DNA from: Phytopseudomonas argentinensis
Lineage (GTDB): Bacteria > Pseudomonadota > Gammaproteobacteria > Pseudomonadales > Pseudomonadaceae
NCBI RefSeq assembly: GCF_900113905.1
Contig: NZ_FORC01000003.1
Location: forward strand, 620,001-684,000
Direction of reading: 5' to 3'
DNA length: 64,000 nucleotides
The position numbers and the translations under genes were made by a program. Each line of letters starts with the position of its first letter. Position 1 is the first letter of the stretch. A model generated the notes under the pieces. That model was not told the DNA's origin, made no database searches, and worked only from the letters and a program-made list of their open reading frames with translations. Positions 8,764-17,120 of the stretch are shown here, piece after piece.

Positions 8764-10272
8764 TCACGGTTGGGGGAAGCGGGCGCGGCGCTCCAGGTCA
8801 TCGAGGTCGATGTGGTTGCGCATGTATTGCTCGCTGGCGTCGACCATCGGTTGGTGATCCCAGCTCTTCAGCTTGCCCTGGGTCAACGCCTCGGCGACCA
8901 GGCGCCGCCGGCGCTGGCTGGCCAGGGTGGCGCCGTGGATGGCGGTCATGTCCCAGCGGCTGCGCGCCTCGGCGAGAAACGCCTCGAGCTGCTCGCGATG
9001 ATCGGGCGAGGTGGCGAGGTTTTCGCGCTCTTGCGGATCGTTGGCGACGTTGAACAGCAGTAGCGGGTCTTCCTCGCTGTAGACGAATTTCCACTCGCCA
9101 CGGCGAATCATCATCAGCGGGCTGGTGGTGCCTTCAGCCATGTATTCGCCGAGCACTTCATCATGGCCGCCGTTACCTTGCAGGTGCGGCAGCAGTGAGC
9201 GGCCATCGAGCGCCAGGCCCGGCTCGACCTGGCCGCCGGCCAGCTCCACCAGGGTCGGCAGCAGGTCGACGGTAGATACCGACTGGCTGACCCGATGCGC
9301 CGCGAAACGTGCCGGGGCATGGACCAGCAGCGGTACCCGGGCGGCCATCTCGAACCAGTGCATCTTGTACCAGAGGCCACGCTCGCCAAGCATGTCGCCG
9401 TGGTCGCCGGAGAACACGATGATGGTGTCGTCGGCCAGCTTGCAGTCCTTGAGGGTTTTCAGCAGCTTGCCGATGTTGTCGTCGATGTAGCTGCAGGCGC
9501 CGAAGTAGGCGCGCCGCGCATCACGGATCTTGTTTTCCGGCAGCGGCTTGTCCCACAGGTCGATGACCTTGAGCAGGCGCTGGGAATGCGGATCCTGCTC
9601 GGCCTGGTCGATTACCTGGCGGGGCAGGGGAATGTCGTCATCGCTGTAGCGATTCCAGTATTCCTCCGGGATGGTGTAGGGGTCGTGGGGGTGGGTCATC
9701 GACACGGTCAGGCAGAACGGCTGGTCGGGCGTCACCCGCACGTGGTCGTAGAGGTACTGCTGGGCCTTGAACACCACCTCCTCGTCGAAGTCGAGCTGGT
9801 TGGTGCGCACGCACGGGCCGGCCTGCAGCACCGAGGACATGTTGTGGTACCAGCTGGCGCGTACGTCGGGCTCGTCCCAGTTCACCGCCCAGCCGTAGTC
9901 GGCAGGGTAGATGTCGCTGGTCAGGCGTTCTTCGTAGCCGTGCAGCTGGTCGGGACCGCAGAAGTGCATCTTGCCGGACAGCGCGGTGCGGTAGCCGAGG
10001 CGGCGCAGGTAGTGGGCGTAGGTGGGCACGTCGGCGGGGAAGTCGGCAGCGTTGTCGTAGGCGCCGATCTGACTGGGCAACTGGCCGCTGACCAGGGTGA
10101 AGCGCGATGGCGCACACAGTGGGCTGTTGCAGTAGGCGGAGTCGAACAGCACGCCCTCGGCGGCCAGGCGCTGCAGGTTTGGCACCTTGATCGGGGAGTT
10201 GGCGTCGTGCAGCGGCAGCAGCGGTGCGGCCATCTGGTCGGCCATGATGAAGAGGATGTTGGGGCGTTTCAT
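8764..10272 (-). CDS. betC: Choline-sulfatase
   Basis: Hydrolyses choline-O-sulfate to choline and sulfate, feeding glycine betaine synthesis and sulfur supply. The type I sulfatase signature CAPSR has Cys53, the residue converted to formylglycine; metal ligands are expected in FIMADQM near the N-terminus and in SGDHGDMLGE. The C-terminal part (WDHQPMVDAS) is typical of BetC. I chose ATG at 10272 (MKRPNILFIMADQ, 502 residues), which matches the usual family length; an in-frame ATG at 10287 adds five residues but has no ribosome site. No signal peptide, so cytoplasmic. Divergent from the LysR gene with about 110 bp between them. Confidence 0.94.
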   Translation of the reverse strand: MKRPNILFIMADQMAAPLLPLHDANSPIKVPNLQRLAAEGVLFDSAYCNSPLCAPSRFTLVSGQLPSQIGAYDNAADFPADVPTYAHYLRRLGYRTALSGKMHFCGPDQLHGYEERLTSDIYPADYGWAVNWDEPDVRASWYHNMSSVLQAGPCVRTNQLDFDEEVVFKAQQYLYDHVRVTPDQPFCLTVSMTHPHDPYTIPEEYWNRYSDDDIPLPRQVIDQAEQDPHSQRLLKVIDLWDKPLPENKIRDARRAYFGACSYIDDNIGKLLKTLKDCKLADDTIIVFSGDHGDMLGERGLWYKMHWFEMAARVPLLVHAPARFAAHRVSQSVSTVDLLPTLVELAGGQVEPGLALDGRSLLPHLQGNGGHDEVLGEYMAEGTTSPLMMIRRGEWKFVYSEEDPLLLFNVANDPQERENLATSPDHREQLEAFLAEARSRWDMTAIHGATLASQRRRRLVAEALTQGKLKSWDHQPMVDASEQYMRNHIDLDDLERRARFPQP

Positions 10273-10382
10273 GGCGGCGTATTCCATATCGTTGTTTTAT
10301 GCGAAATTGATCATCCGATGATCAAGGCTAGAAGAACAGGGGTAAACCCGAATGCAGCACATGGCTCGGATAAGTAGTGCTT

Positions 10383-11336
10383 ATGTTTGAAGCGCTCGAG
10401 GGTATCTCACTGGACACCCTGCGGGTGTTCGAGTCGGCGGCGCGCCATCTGAGCTTTACCGCCGCAGCGGCCGAGCTCGGCAGCACCCAGCCGGCAGTCA
10501 GCCAGCAGATCAAGCGGTTGGAGGCGCAATTGGTGACCCGCCTGTTCGACCGCGTGTATCGCGGAATCGTGCTGACCGATGCCGGCGAGACGTTGCTGTG
10601 GCCCGTGCAGGAGGGCTTGGCGGCGATGGACGCCGGCCTGGCGACGGTCGCCGGCCGCCAGCAGCACGAGGTGCTGCAGGTGGCCACCGACTTCGCCTTC
10701 GCCGCCTACTGGCTGATGCCGCGCCTGCAGCGTTTTCACCAGCGGTACCCGGACGTCGATGTCAGCCTGATCACCAGTGAGCGTGACCTGGCCAGCCTGC
10801 CCGCGGAGATCGACGTGGCCATCTCCTTCGGTGACGGGCGTTTCAAGCATGGCGAGCAGCACCTGCTGTTCAGCGAGGAGGTGTTCCCCGTGTGCAGCCC
10901 GCTTCTGCTCAAGGGGCTCGACGCCTCGCCCGGCGAGTTGCTGGCGCAGCTGCCCTTGCTGCACCTGCGCCCGGAAAGCCGCTCGCGCTGGTTCGACTGG
11001 GGCGGCCTGTTCCGCACCTTGGGTATCGCCGAGATGCCCAGCCCCGGCAGCCTGCGTTTCGACAACTACACATTGCTGATCCAGGCGGCCATTGCCGGGC
11101 GTGGCGTGGCCATCGGTTGGCGGCATCTGGTCGACGAACTGATCGGCCAGGGCCTGCTGGTGCGCGTCGATTCCCGTTCGGCCACCTCGCGCTTCGGCTA
11201 TTACGTGGTGCTGCCGGCGCGTAAACGGCGTATCCGCCTGGTGGAGCATTTCGTCGCCTGGCTGCAGGATGAGCTGCAGCGCGAACCACTGCCAGAGCGG
11301 CCGGGCGGTATTGATCCAACAGGACTTGCCCTATGA
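10383..11336 (+). CDS. LysR-type regulator of choline sulfate utilisation
   Basis: 317 residues from ATG 10383 (GTG at 10377 is also in frame). The N-terminal winged helix-turn-helix is LSFTAAAAELGSTQPAVSQQIKRLE (about 20-45), followed by a LysR substrate domain. It is divergent from betC, the standard arrangement for a LysR activator, and the sequence style (LDTLRVFESAARHLSFTAAA, LQVATDFAFAAYWLMPRL) agrees with the choline-sulfate-associated group. Expected inducer: choline-O-sulfate or choline, and it probably activates betC-choX from the shared 110-bp intergenic region. Its stop overlaps the start of the next gene (ATGA). Confidence 0.88.
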   Translation: MFEALEGISLDTLRVFESAARHLSFTAAAAELGSTQPAVSQQIKRLEAQLVTRLFDRVYRGIVLTDAGETLLWPVQEGLAAMDAGLATVAGRQQHEVLQVATDFAFAAYWLMPRLQRFHQRYPDVDVSLITSERDLASLPAEIDVAISFGDGRFKHGEQHLLFSEEVFPVCSPLLLKGLDASPGELLAQLPLLHLRPESRSRWFDWGGLFRTLGIAEMPSPGSLRFDNYTLLIQAAIAGRGVAIGWRHLVDELIGQGLLVRVDSRSATSRFGYYVVLPARKRRIRLVEHFVAWLQDELQREPLPERPGGIDPTGLAL

Positions 11337-11692
11337 GTGAAACCCGAATCCGCGGTTACCACGCCCATGTATATTTCGACGCCGGCAGCCTGGCCCAGGC
11401 CCGCGCGCTGTGCGCGGCTGCCGCTGAACGCTTCGCGCTGAAGATGGGGCGCATGCACGAGCAGACGGTTGGCCCGCACCCGCAGTGGAGCTGCCAGCTG
11501 GCCATGCGCGCCGAGTTGTTCGGCGAAGTGATTCCCTGGCTGATGCTCAACCGCGGCGAGCTGGTGGTGCTGGTTCACCCGATCACCGGCAACGACCTGA
11601 TCGACCACCGTGACCACGCCTTCTGGCTGGGCGCGCCTCAGCCGCTGGATCTGTCGGTGCTGGCAGGCGGGCCACTCACCTTCGAGCTCTGA
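11333..11692 (+). CDS. DOPA 4,5-dioxygenase-like protein
   Basis: 119 residues. The pattern RGYHAHVYFD near the start, then VGPHPQWSCQLA and LVVLVHPITGNDLIDHRDHAFWLG, is that of the DOPA 4,5-dioxygenase family found in fungi, plants and many bacteria; the histidines in YHAHVYF, GPHP, VHP and DHRDH are the likely metal ligands. Bacterial members are mostly uncharacterised, so an aromatic ring-cleaving role is only inferred. The ATG overlaps the LysR stop codon by four bases, so the two are translationally coupled. Confidence 0.88.
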   Translation: MSETRIRGYHAHVYFDAGSLAQARALCAAAAERFALKMGRMHEQTVGPHPQWSCQLAMRAELFGEVIPWLMLNRGELVVLVHPITGNDLIDHRDHAFWLGAPQPLDLSVLAGGPLTFEL

Positions 11693-11746
11693 CGCGCGAA
11701 GCAAGGCAAGGTATGATCCGCGGCTGATTTTTCGAGAGCCCGCGCC

Positions 11747-12610
11747 ATGCCTTACCTGCTCGCCGTCACCGTCCTTTGGGCGTTTTCCTTCAGCCTGATC
11801 GGCGAATACCTGGCGGGCAAGGTGGACAGCGACTTCGCGGTGCTGGCGCGGGTGGCCGTCGCGGCCCTGGTGTTCCTGCCGTTCACCCTGTGGCGCGGCC
11901 TGCCGCGGCGGTTGCTGGCCGGCTTCTGGCTGGCCGGGGCGCTGCAGTTCGGCGTCACCTACCTGTGCCTGTACCGCAGCTTCCAGGTGCTGACGGTGCC
12001 CGAGGTGCTGCTGTTCACCGTACTCACGCCGATCTACGTGACCCTGCTCGACGACGCCCTGGCGCGGCGCTTCAGCCCCTGGGCGCTGGTCGCCGCGCTG
12101 GTGGCGGTTGGCGGCGGCGTGGTGATCCGCTTCGAGCGCCTGGAGGGTGAGTACCTGATCGGCTTCCTGTTGCTGCAACTGGCCAACCTGACCTTCGCCG
12201 CGGGCCAGGTGCTGTGCCGCCAACTGCTCCTGCGCTACCCGACCGAGCAACCGCTGCACCGCTTCTTCGGGCACTTCTTCCTGGGGGCGATGGTGCTGGT
12301 GCTGCCGTCGTTCCTGCTGTTCGGCAACCCGGACAAACTGCCGGGCACTGCGCTGCAATGGGGCATCCTGCTATGGATGGGCCTGTTCGCCACGGCGCTG
12401 GGGCTGTTCTGGTGGGTCAAGGGCAGTGTGAAGGTGGATGCCGGCACCCTGGCGGTGATGAACGAGTTGCATGTACCGGCCGGCCTGGTGGTGAACCTGC
12501 TGATCTGGAATCGCGATGCCGACCTGCCGCGCCTGGCACTGGGCGGGGCGATCATCCTCGCCTCGCTATGGCTCAACCGCCTTGGAAGGCGGCGCCTCGC
12601 CACCGCCTGA
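11747..12610 (+). CDS. EamA/DMT-family transporter
   Basis: 287 residues with about ten hydrophobic segments in two EamA repeats (roughly 1-135 and 145-280). It starts MPYLLAVTVLWAFSFSLIGEYLAGKVDSDFAVLARVA, typical of drug/metabolite transporters with the signature of a carboxylate/amine exporter branch. The second repeat has LGLFWWVKGSVKVDAGTLAVMNELHVPAGLVVNL. Substrate unknown. It lies 54 bp after the dioxygenase-like gene on the same strand, with a TATGAT hexamer about 35 bp before the ATG that could be its own -10. Confidence 0.9.
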   Translation: MPYLLAVTVLWAFSFSLIGEYLAGKVDSDFAVLARVAVAALVFLPFTLWRGLPRRLLAGFWLAGALQFGVTYLCLYRSFQVLTVPEVLLFTVLTPIYVTLLDDALARRFSPWALVAALVAVGGGVVIRFERLEGEYLIGFLLLQLANLTFAAGQVLCRQLLLRYPTEQPLHRFFGHFFLGAMVLVLPSFLLFGNPDKLPGTALQWGILLWMGLFATALGLFWWVKGSVKVDAGTLAVMNELHVPAGLVVNLLIWNRDADLPRLALGGAIILASLWLNRLGRRRLATA

Positions 12611-12638
12611 TCCATTTATCGGACAATAGGAACCTGCC

Positions 12639-12667
12639 TTGACGGGTGCTAACATCGCACCTTCAAT
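12639..12667 (+). promoter_or_regulatory. Candidate sigma-70 promoter for pbpG
   Basis: TTGACG at 12639-12644 and TTCAAT at 12662-12667 are separated by 17 bp. A small perfect dyad, AATTGC-GAAT-GCAATT, overlaps the -10 (12665-12680) and could be an operator. The remainder of the leader to the pbpG start is about 105 bp with no further feature visible. Confidence 0.4.
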
Positions 12668-12785
12668 TGCGAATGCAATTACCTGTTTTTCAACCCCTAT
12701 TTCAGGGCCTTCATAAGAGGCTCAGGGGGTCACGGATGAAATTCTTTCACCGGCATGGAGCGCCTTTTCAGCCATCTCTTGCCTA

Positions 12786-13703
12786 GTGAATGCCATCGTG
12801 AATATTCGTCGTCCCTTCGCCAGCCTCGCCCTGGCCTGCCTGTTTCTCGTCGCGCCCCTGGCCTCCGAAGCCGCCGCCCCCGCCAAGCAGGAGCTCGCCT
12901 CCGGCAGCGCCCTGCTGGTCGACCTGAACACCGACAAGGTGCTGTATTCCAGCAACCCCAACATGGTGGTGCCCATTGCCTCGGTCACCAAGCTGATGAC
13001 CGCCATGGTCACCCTGGATGCCAAGCTGCCGCTCAACGAACAACTGCCGGTGATCATCCGTGATGTCGCCGATATGCGCGGCGTGTATTCGCGGGTGCGC
13101 ATCGGCAGCGAAATCAGCCGCCGCGAAATGCTCCTGCTGACCCTGATGTCGTCGGAGAACCGCGCCGCCTCCAGCCTGGCGCACCATTACCCGGGTGGCG
13201 TCACCGCTTTCGTCGCCGCCATGAATGCCAAGGCCCGGGCTCTGGGCATGACCCAGACCCGTTACGTGGAGCCGACCGGCTTGTCCGAGCACAACGTCTC
13301 CACTGCCAACGACCTGGTGAAACTGCTCAAGGCGACGCGCAACTACCCGCTGATCGGCGAACTCAGCTCCACCCCGGAAAAGACCGTGGCCTTCCACAAG
13401 CCCAACTACACCCTGGGGTTCCGCAATACCAACGCGCTGACCCGCAAGGCCGGCTGGGACGTGCAGCTGACCAAGACCGGTTTCACCAATCGCGCCGGCC
13501 ACTGCCTGGTGATGCGCACCACCATGGCTGGCAAGCCGGTGGCTTTCGTGGTGCTCGACGCCTTTGGCAAATACACCCACATGGCCGACGCCAGCCGTCT
13601 GCGCAAGTGGGTGGAAACCGGCAAGGTCACCCCGGTTGCTCCGGCGGCTCTGGCCTACAAGCAGCAGCGCGCTTCGCAGCGCCAGTTGCAGGCAGCGCAG
13701 TAA
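12786..13703 (+). CDS. pbpG: D-alanyl-D-alanine endopeptidase, penicillin-binding protein 7
   Basis: Low-molecular-mass PBP that cuts D-Ala-meso-DAP cross-links in periplasmic peptidoglycan. 305 residues with a signal peptide (residues 1 to about 30, ending SEAAA). The three S11 peptidase motifs are present: SVTK (SxxK nucleophile, about residue 60), SEN (SxN, about residue 119) and KTG (about residue 229). The start is GTG at 12786; another in-frame GTG at 12798 (codon 5, VNIRRP) is possible and leaves the signal peptide intact. Transcribed alone and convergent with the LysR gene to its right, with 3 bp between stops. Confidence 0.93.
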   Translation: MNAIVNIRRPFASLALACLFLVAPLASEAAAPAKQELASGSALLVDLNTDKVLYSSNPNMVVPIASVTKLMTAMVTLDAKLPLNEQLPVIIRDVADMRGVYSRVRIGSEISRREMLLLTLMSSENRAASSLAHHYPGGVTAFVAAMNAKARALGMTQTRYVEPTGLSEHNVSTANDLVKLLKATRNYPLIGELSSTPEKTVAFHKPNYTLGFRNTNALTRKAGWDVQLTKTGFTNRAGHCLVMRTTMAGKPVAFVVLDAFGKYTHMADASRLRKWVETGKVTPVAPAALAYKQQRASQRQLQAAQ

Positions 13704-13706
13704 GCG

Positions 13707-14609
13707 CTAACGCGTTTGCCAGAGCGGATCGGCAGCCAGCCGTTCGGCGATGAAATCCAGCAACGCCCGTAGCGCCGGCAGCATCTGCCGGCGTGATGCA
13801 TAGATGGCGTGAATGCCCAACGACTGCGGCTGCCAACCAGGCAGCAGGCGCACCAGGCGGCCATCTTCGAGCAGAGGTGCAGCCGCATAGAGTGGTTGCA
13901 GGCAGATGCCGCCAGCGTTGATCGCCGCCTCCAGCAGTACTGCCGTATCGTTGCTGCTCAGGTTGCCATCCACCGGCACCTGTACGGCCCCTGGTTGCCC
14001 GCTGAACTGCCAGACACTGCGCCCGAAATAGCTGTAGGTCAGGCAATTGTGCCCGGCCAGCTCGTGCGGCTCCTTCGGTGTGCCGGCCTTGGCCAGGTAG
14101 GCCGGTGCGGCGCAGACCACCGAATGGCAGTCGCCCAGGTGGCGGGCAACCTGGTTGGGTTCCAGTTGGTTGGTGATGCGTAGCGCCAGGTCGATACGTT
14201 CTTCGACCAGGTTCACGGCCTGGCTGCCTACCAGCACATCCACCGAGGTATTCGGGTAGCGCGCCAGGTATTCCACCAGCACCGGGCTCAGCCAGGTTTG
14301 CGCGAACGACTGGCTGGTGGCGACACGCAGGTTGCCGCTCGGCCCGTCGTTGGCCTTGATGCCCGTAGCGCGCATCATCTCGGCGGTGTGCAGCATTTCC
14401 CGGCAGTGCGGCAGCAGCTCGTTACCGACCTGGGTCAGGCTCAGCTTGCGCGTGGTGCGGTGCAGCAGGCGCGCGCCGACCCAGCCTTCCAGCTCGGCCA
14501 GGTAGCGCGAGACCATGGCCCGCGACAGATCCAGGTGCTCGGCGGCCGCCGTCTGGCTGCCGCGATCCACCACCTCGACGAAGACGCGGGTTGCCGTGAG
14601 TCTGTCCAT
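13707..14609 (-). CDS. LysR-family transcriptional regulator
   Basis: 300 residues. The N-terminal helix-turn-helix is GSQTAAAEHLDLSRAMVSRYLAELEGWVGARLLHRTTRKLSLT, of the CrgA/YafC subgroup of LysR proteins (MDRLTATRVFVEVVDRGS start). The effector domain follows from about residue 90. It is divergent from the NAD(P)-binding gene at 14748 with 138 bp between starts, so that gene is the most likely target. Ligand unknown. Confidence 0.88.
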   Translation of the reverse strand: MDRLTATRVFVEVVDRGSQTAAAEHLDLSRAMVSRYLAELEGWVGARLLHRTTRKLSLTQVGNELLPHCREMLHTAEMMRATGIKANDGPSGNLRVATSQSFAQTWLSPVLVEYLARYPNTSVDVLVGSQAVNLVEERIDLALRITNQLEPNQVARHLGDCHSVVCAAPAYLAKAGTPKEPHELAGHNCLTYSYFGRSVWQFSGQPGAVQVPVDGNLSSNDTAVLLEAAINAGGICLQPLYAAAPLLEDGRLVRLLPGWQPQSLGIHAIYASRRQMLPALRALLDFIAERLAADPLWQTR

Positions 14610-14747
14610 GATTCGCTCGATTCATGCAACTGTGTTGCGGTGATTATGCGGCTTTTTGCGGCGCTGTACGTGGGTAAGCTGATTCCTCATCATCGGTGCG
14701 CTGCAGTGCCTGCCGATGCCTCATTGCCCGTCACAGTGGAGCCTCAC

Positions 14748-15359
14748 ATGAAAGTCGTCATTCTTGGAATCAGCGGTCGCGTCGGCTCGCGCCTGCGCGA
14801 TGAACTGTTGCAGCGCGGCCACCAGGTCACCGGGATCGCCCGTGACGTAAGCAGCGTGCCGACCCAGGCAGGTTTGACTCTAGCCAGCGCGGACGTAGCC
14901 AACAGCGAACGGCTGGTGCCGCTGCTCAAAGGTCACGATGCGGTAATCAGCACCACACGCTTCGTTGGCAGCGATGCCCCGAGCCTGATTGGCGCGGTGA
15001 AGGCCGCCGGCGTGCCGCGTCTGCTGGTGGTCGGTGGGGCCGGTAGCCTGGAAGTGGCGCCTGGCGTCGCGCTGGTCGACACACCGCAATTTCCGGCGGC
15101 TTACAAGGGCGAGGCGAGCGCGGGACGAGATTTTCTCAACGTGCTGCGTGGCGAGCAGGCGCTGGACTGGACCTTCCTGTCGCCCTCGGCACTGTTCGAG
15201 CCGGGCCAGCGTACCGGGCGTTTCCGCCTCGGCACCGACAACCTGCTGGTCGATGCTGACGGCAACAGCACAATCTCCATGGAAGACTACGCCATTGCCC
15301 TGGTCGACGAACTGGAGCAGCCCCAGCATTCGCGCCAGCGCTTTACCGTGGGCTACTGA
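14748..15359 (+). CDS. NAD(P)-binding oxidoreductase, atypical SDR (NmrA/YwnB-like)
   Basis: 203 residues from ATG 14748, which has GGAG seven bases upstream. The dinucleotide-binding motif GISGRVG replaces the usual GATGxxG near the N-terminus; VVGGAGSLEVAPG and the sequence DWTFLSPSALFEPG are typical of the small YwnB/BVR-B type NAD(P)H-dependent reductases. There is no YxxxK catalytic pair, consistent with the atypical group. Open reading continues upstream but without start signals. Divergent from a LysR regulator and likely controlled by it. Substrate unknown. Confidence 0.85.
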   Translation: MKVVILGISGRVGSRLRDELLQRGHQVTGIARDVSSVPTQAGLTLASADVANSERLVPLLKGHDAVISTTRFVGSDAPSLIGAVKAAGVPRLLVVGGAGSLEVAPGVALVDTPQFPAAYKGEASAGRDFLNVLRGEQALDWTFLSPSALFEPGQRTGRFRLGTDNLLVDADGNSTISMEDYAIALVDELEQPQHSRQRFTVGY

Positions 15360-15417
15360 CGGCAGCCTGGGCAGGAAACAGCGGCCGCGGACACAGGCCT
15401 GCCGAGCGGGCGGCTAC

Positions 15418-15480
15418 AAAAAAAGACGCGGCTCAAGCGCTCCCCCCGCTCGGCAAGGCGGGGGAGCGGCTTGGCCGCGT
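15418..15480 (-). terminator. Strong rho-independent terminator of the NRAMP-like gene
   Basis: Read on the minus strand, an imperfect stem of over 20 bp (ACGCGGCCAAGCCGCTCCCC paired across an 8-base loop) is followed at once by a run of seven T. It lies about 45-105 bp after the transporter stop. On the plus strand there is no T-run after the hairpin. Confidence 0.85.
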
Positions 15481-15524
15481 TGCAGGGCCCTGATTCACTC
15501 AAGGCAAGTTGCTAGGGCATCTGG

Positions 15525-16826
15525 TCAGGCCAGCAACTGCAGGCCGAGCTGAATGGCGACCCACACCGCGAGGATGGTGGCGGCGCCGAGAGCCAGGTTC
15601 TCGAACCAGTTGTTGCAGTACTGGCCGAGCAGTTTCTTCTGGTTGGACATGATCAGCAGACCCAGAGAAATGACCGGCAGGCCGACGATGTTCAGCGCGT
15701 TGACCGCGAGGGTCAGGGTCACGAAGTCCGGCATGCCCGGTAGCGACCAGATCAGCGGGGTGACCAGCACGAACAGCAGGAACCATTTGTGCAGCGGATC
15801 CTTCTGCGGGAGGTCGCCATACTGCTGGCGGCGCTTGGGCCGGATGTGGTGCAGGGCGTCGGTGATCAGCATCGGAAAGGCGGTGGTCTTGCCCACCACG
15901 CTGGCGAACAGGGTGGCGAACACGCCGATAAAGAAGATGTACCAGCCGCCCGGGCCGAAGAACATCTGCAGGGCAGCGCCCAGATCATTCAGGGTTTCGA
16001 CCTTCAGGCCATTGGGGCGCAGGATTTCCGCACCCACCACCCAGATCGCCAGGTTGATGACGATACCGACGAACACCGCGAACAGCAGGTCGTTACGCTG
16101 GATGCGCTTGTGCTCGGGGCCCGTCCAGCCCTTCTGCTTCATCACGTAGGGGTGCACGAAGTTGGCGATCGAGCCAGCGACGGCACCGATGACCGACACG
16201 GCGACCAGCAGTGCGCCATGCACGCCCTCGTCTTTCGGGATGCTGAAGCCGAAGGTGCCGGAAACGATGCCGCCCACGTCCGGTCCGGACATGATCGCCA
16301 GGGACAGGAACGCCAGGGTCATGATCGCCAGCAGTACCTTCATCACGCCTTCGATGAGGCTGTAGATGCTGCGCCCCACCAGCAGCCACACGCCGAGCAC
16401 CACCGCGAAGGAGCACAGCAACGGCTGATTCAGGTGCAGCAGGGTGGACAGGGCCTCGCCGGCGCCCTTGATCATGTAGGCGTTCATCAGATGGCCCATG
16501 AGCAGCGCATAGCCGAACAGGAACCAGGCGAAGCTCGGGTGCAACTGGGCATAGCCACCGAGAATCGACATGCCCTGGTTATTGCACAGCTGGAAGCGGG
16601 CGATGATGTTGACGATCAGAAAGCGCAGCAGCAGCGAGACCGCCAATACCCACATCATCGCATAGCCATAGTTGGCGCCGGCCACGGAGGAGGTGATCAG
16701 GTCACCTGCACCCAGCCAGGACAACACCGCGATGATGCCGGGGCCAAGCAGCTTGGCCATTCTGCTGAGGGGATTGCTTGATGCGCCTGCGGACACGCCT
16801 TTGTCGGCAACGTCTGTACGAGCCAT
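15525..16826 (-). CDS. NRAMP-family divalent cation transporter, non-canonical metal site
   Basis: 433 residues with about eleven membrane segments. The opening LLGPGIIAVLSWLGAGDLITSSVAG aligns with the first membrane helix of NRAMP/MntH, but where MntH has the metal-binding DPGN this protein has GAGD (residues 39-42). The sixth helix, where MntH has MPH, reads GAVAGSIANFVHPYVM, lacking the methionine. These differences resemble the NRAMP-related transporters that handle harder ions such as magnesium. The cargo is therefore uncertain. ATG 16826 (MARTDVADKG) is preferred over an in-frame start at 16913, which only adds a polar leader. Divergent from the hydroxyacid dehydrogenase gene. Confidence 0.85.
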   Translation of the reverse strand: MARTDVADKGVSAGASSNPLSRMAKLLGPGIIAVLSWLGAGDLITSSVAGANYGYAMMWVLAVSLLLRFLIVNIIARFQLCNNQGMSILGGYAQLHPSFAWFLFGYALLMGHLMNAYMIKGAGEALSTLLHLNQPLLCSFAVVLGVWLLVGRSIYSLIEGVMKVLLAIMTLAFLSLAIMSGPDVGGIVSGTFGFSIPKDEGVHGALLVAVSVIGAVAGSIANFVHPYVMKQKGWTGPEHKRIQRNDLLFAVFVGIVINLAIWVVGAEILRPNGLKVETLNDLGAALQMFFGPGGWYIFFIGVFATLFASVVGKTTAFPMLITDALHHIRPKRRQQYGDLPQKDPLHKWFLLFVLVTPLIWSLPGMPDFVTLTLAVNALNIVGLPVISLGLLIMSNQKKLLGQYCNNWFENLALGAATILAVWVAIQLGLQLLA

Positions 16827-16878
16827 GGGGGAGGAGCCTCTGTGTTGTTTTTGTTGGGAGTAGCACGCTATGAGATAC

Positions 16879-17035
16879 GACATCATACAAATCAATTCAT
16901 TGCAAAGTGGCAATGAGAATTTTAGGCGTTTGGCCGATAGGCGGCTATGTCCGCATATTCAAAGGGTTTTGCGTGGGTTTTAGAATCGGCGTGTGCGTTT
17001 CACGATGTTTCTGAATGTTGCAGATGTATGATGTC
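16879..17035. promoter_or_regulatory. Paired decamer, candidate operators in a divergent promoter region
   Basis: The decamer GTATGATGTC occurs on the minus strand at 16879-16888 and on the plus strand at 17026-17035, each upstream of the gene it faces (the NRAMP-like transporter and the 2-hydroxyacid dehydrogenase). The left copy extends to TTGTATGATGTCGTATC, an imperfect dyad of the sort bound by GntR-family repressors. Apart from these, the 294-bp gap (16827-17120) shows only AT-rich promoter-like sequence. Confidence 0.35.
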
Positions 17036-17120
17036 TATGTGGTAGCTTGCATGGTGGACGCTACTTAACCGGCCTGATGTCTGCCGTTCGCCAGGTCGCT
17101 GTCGCCATTAGGAGAGCCCT

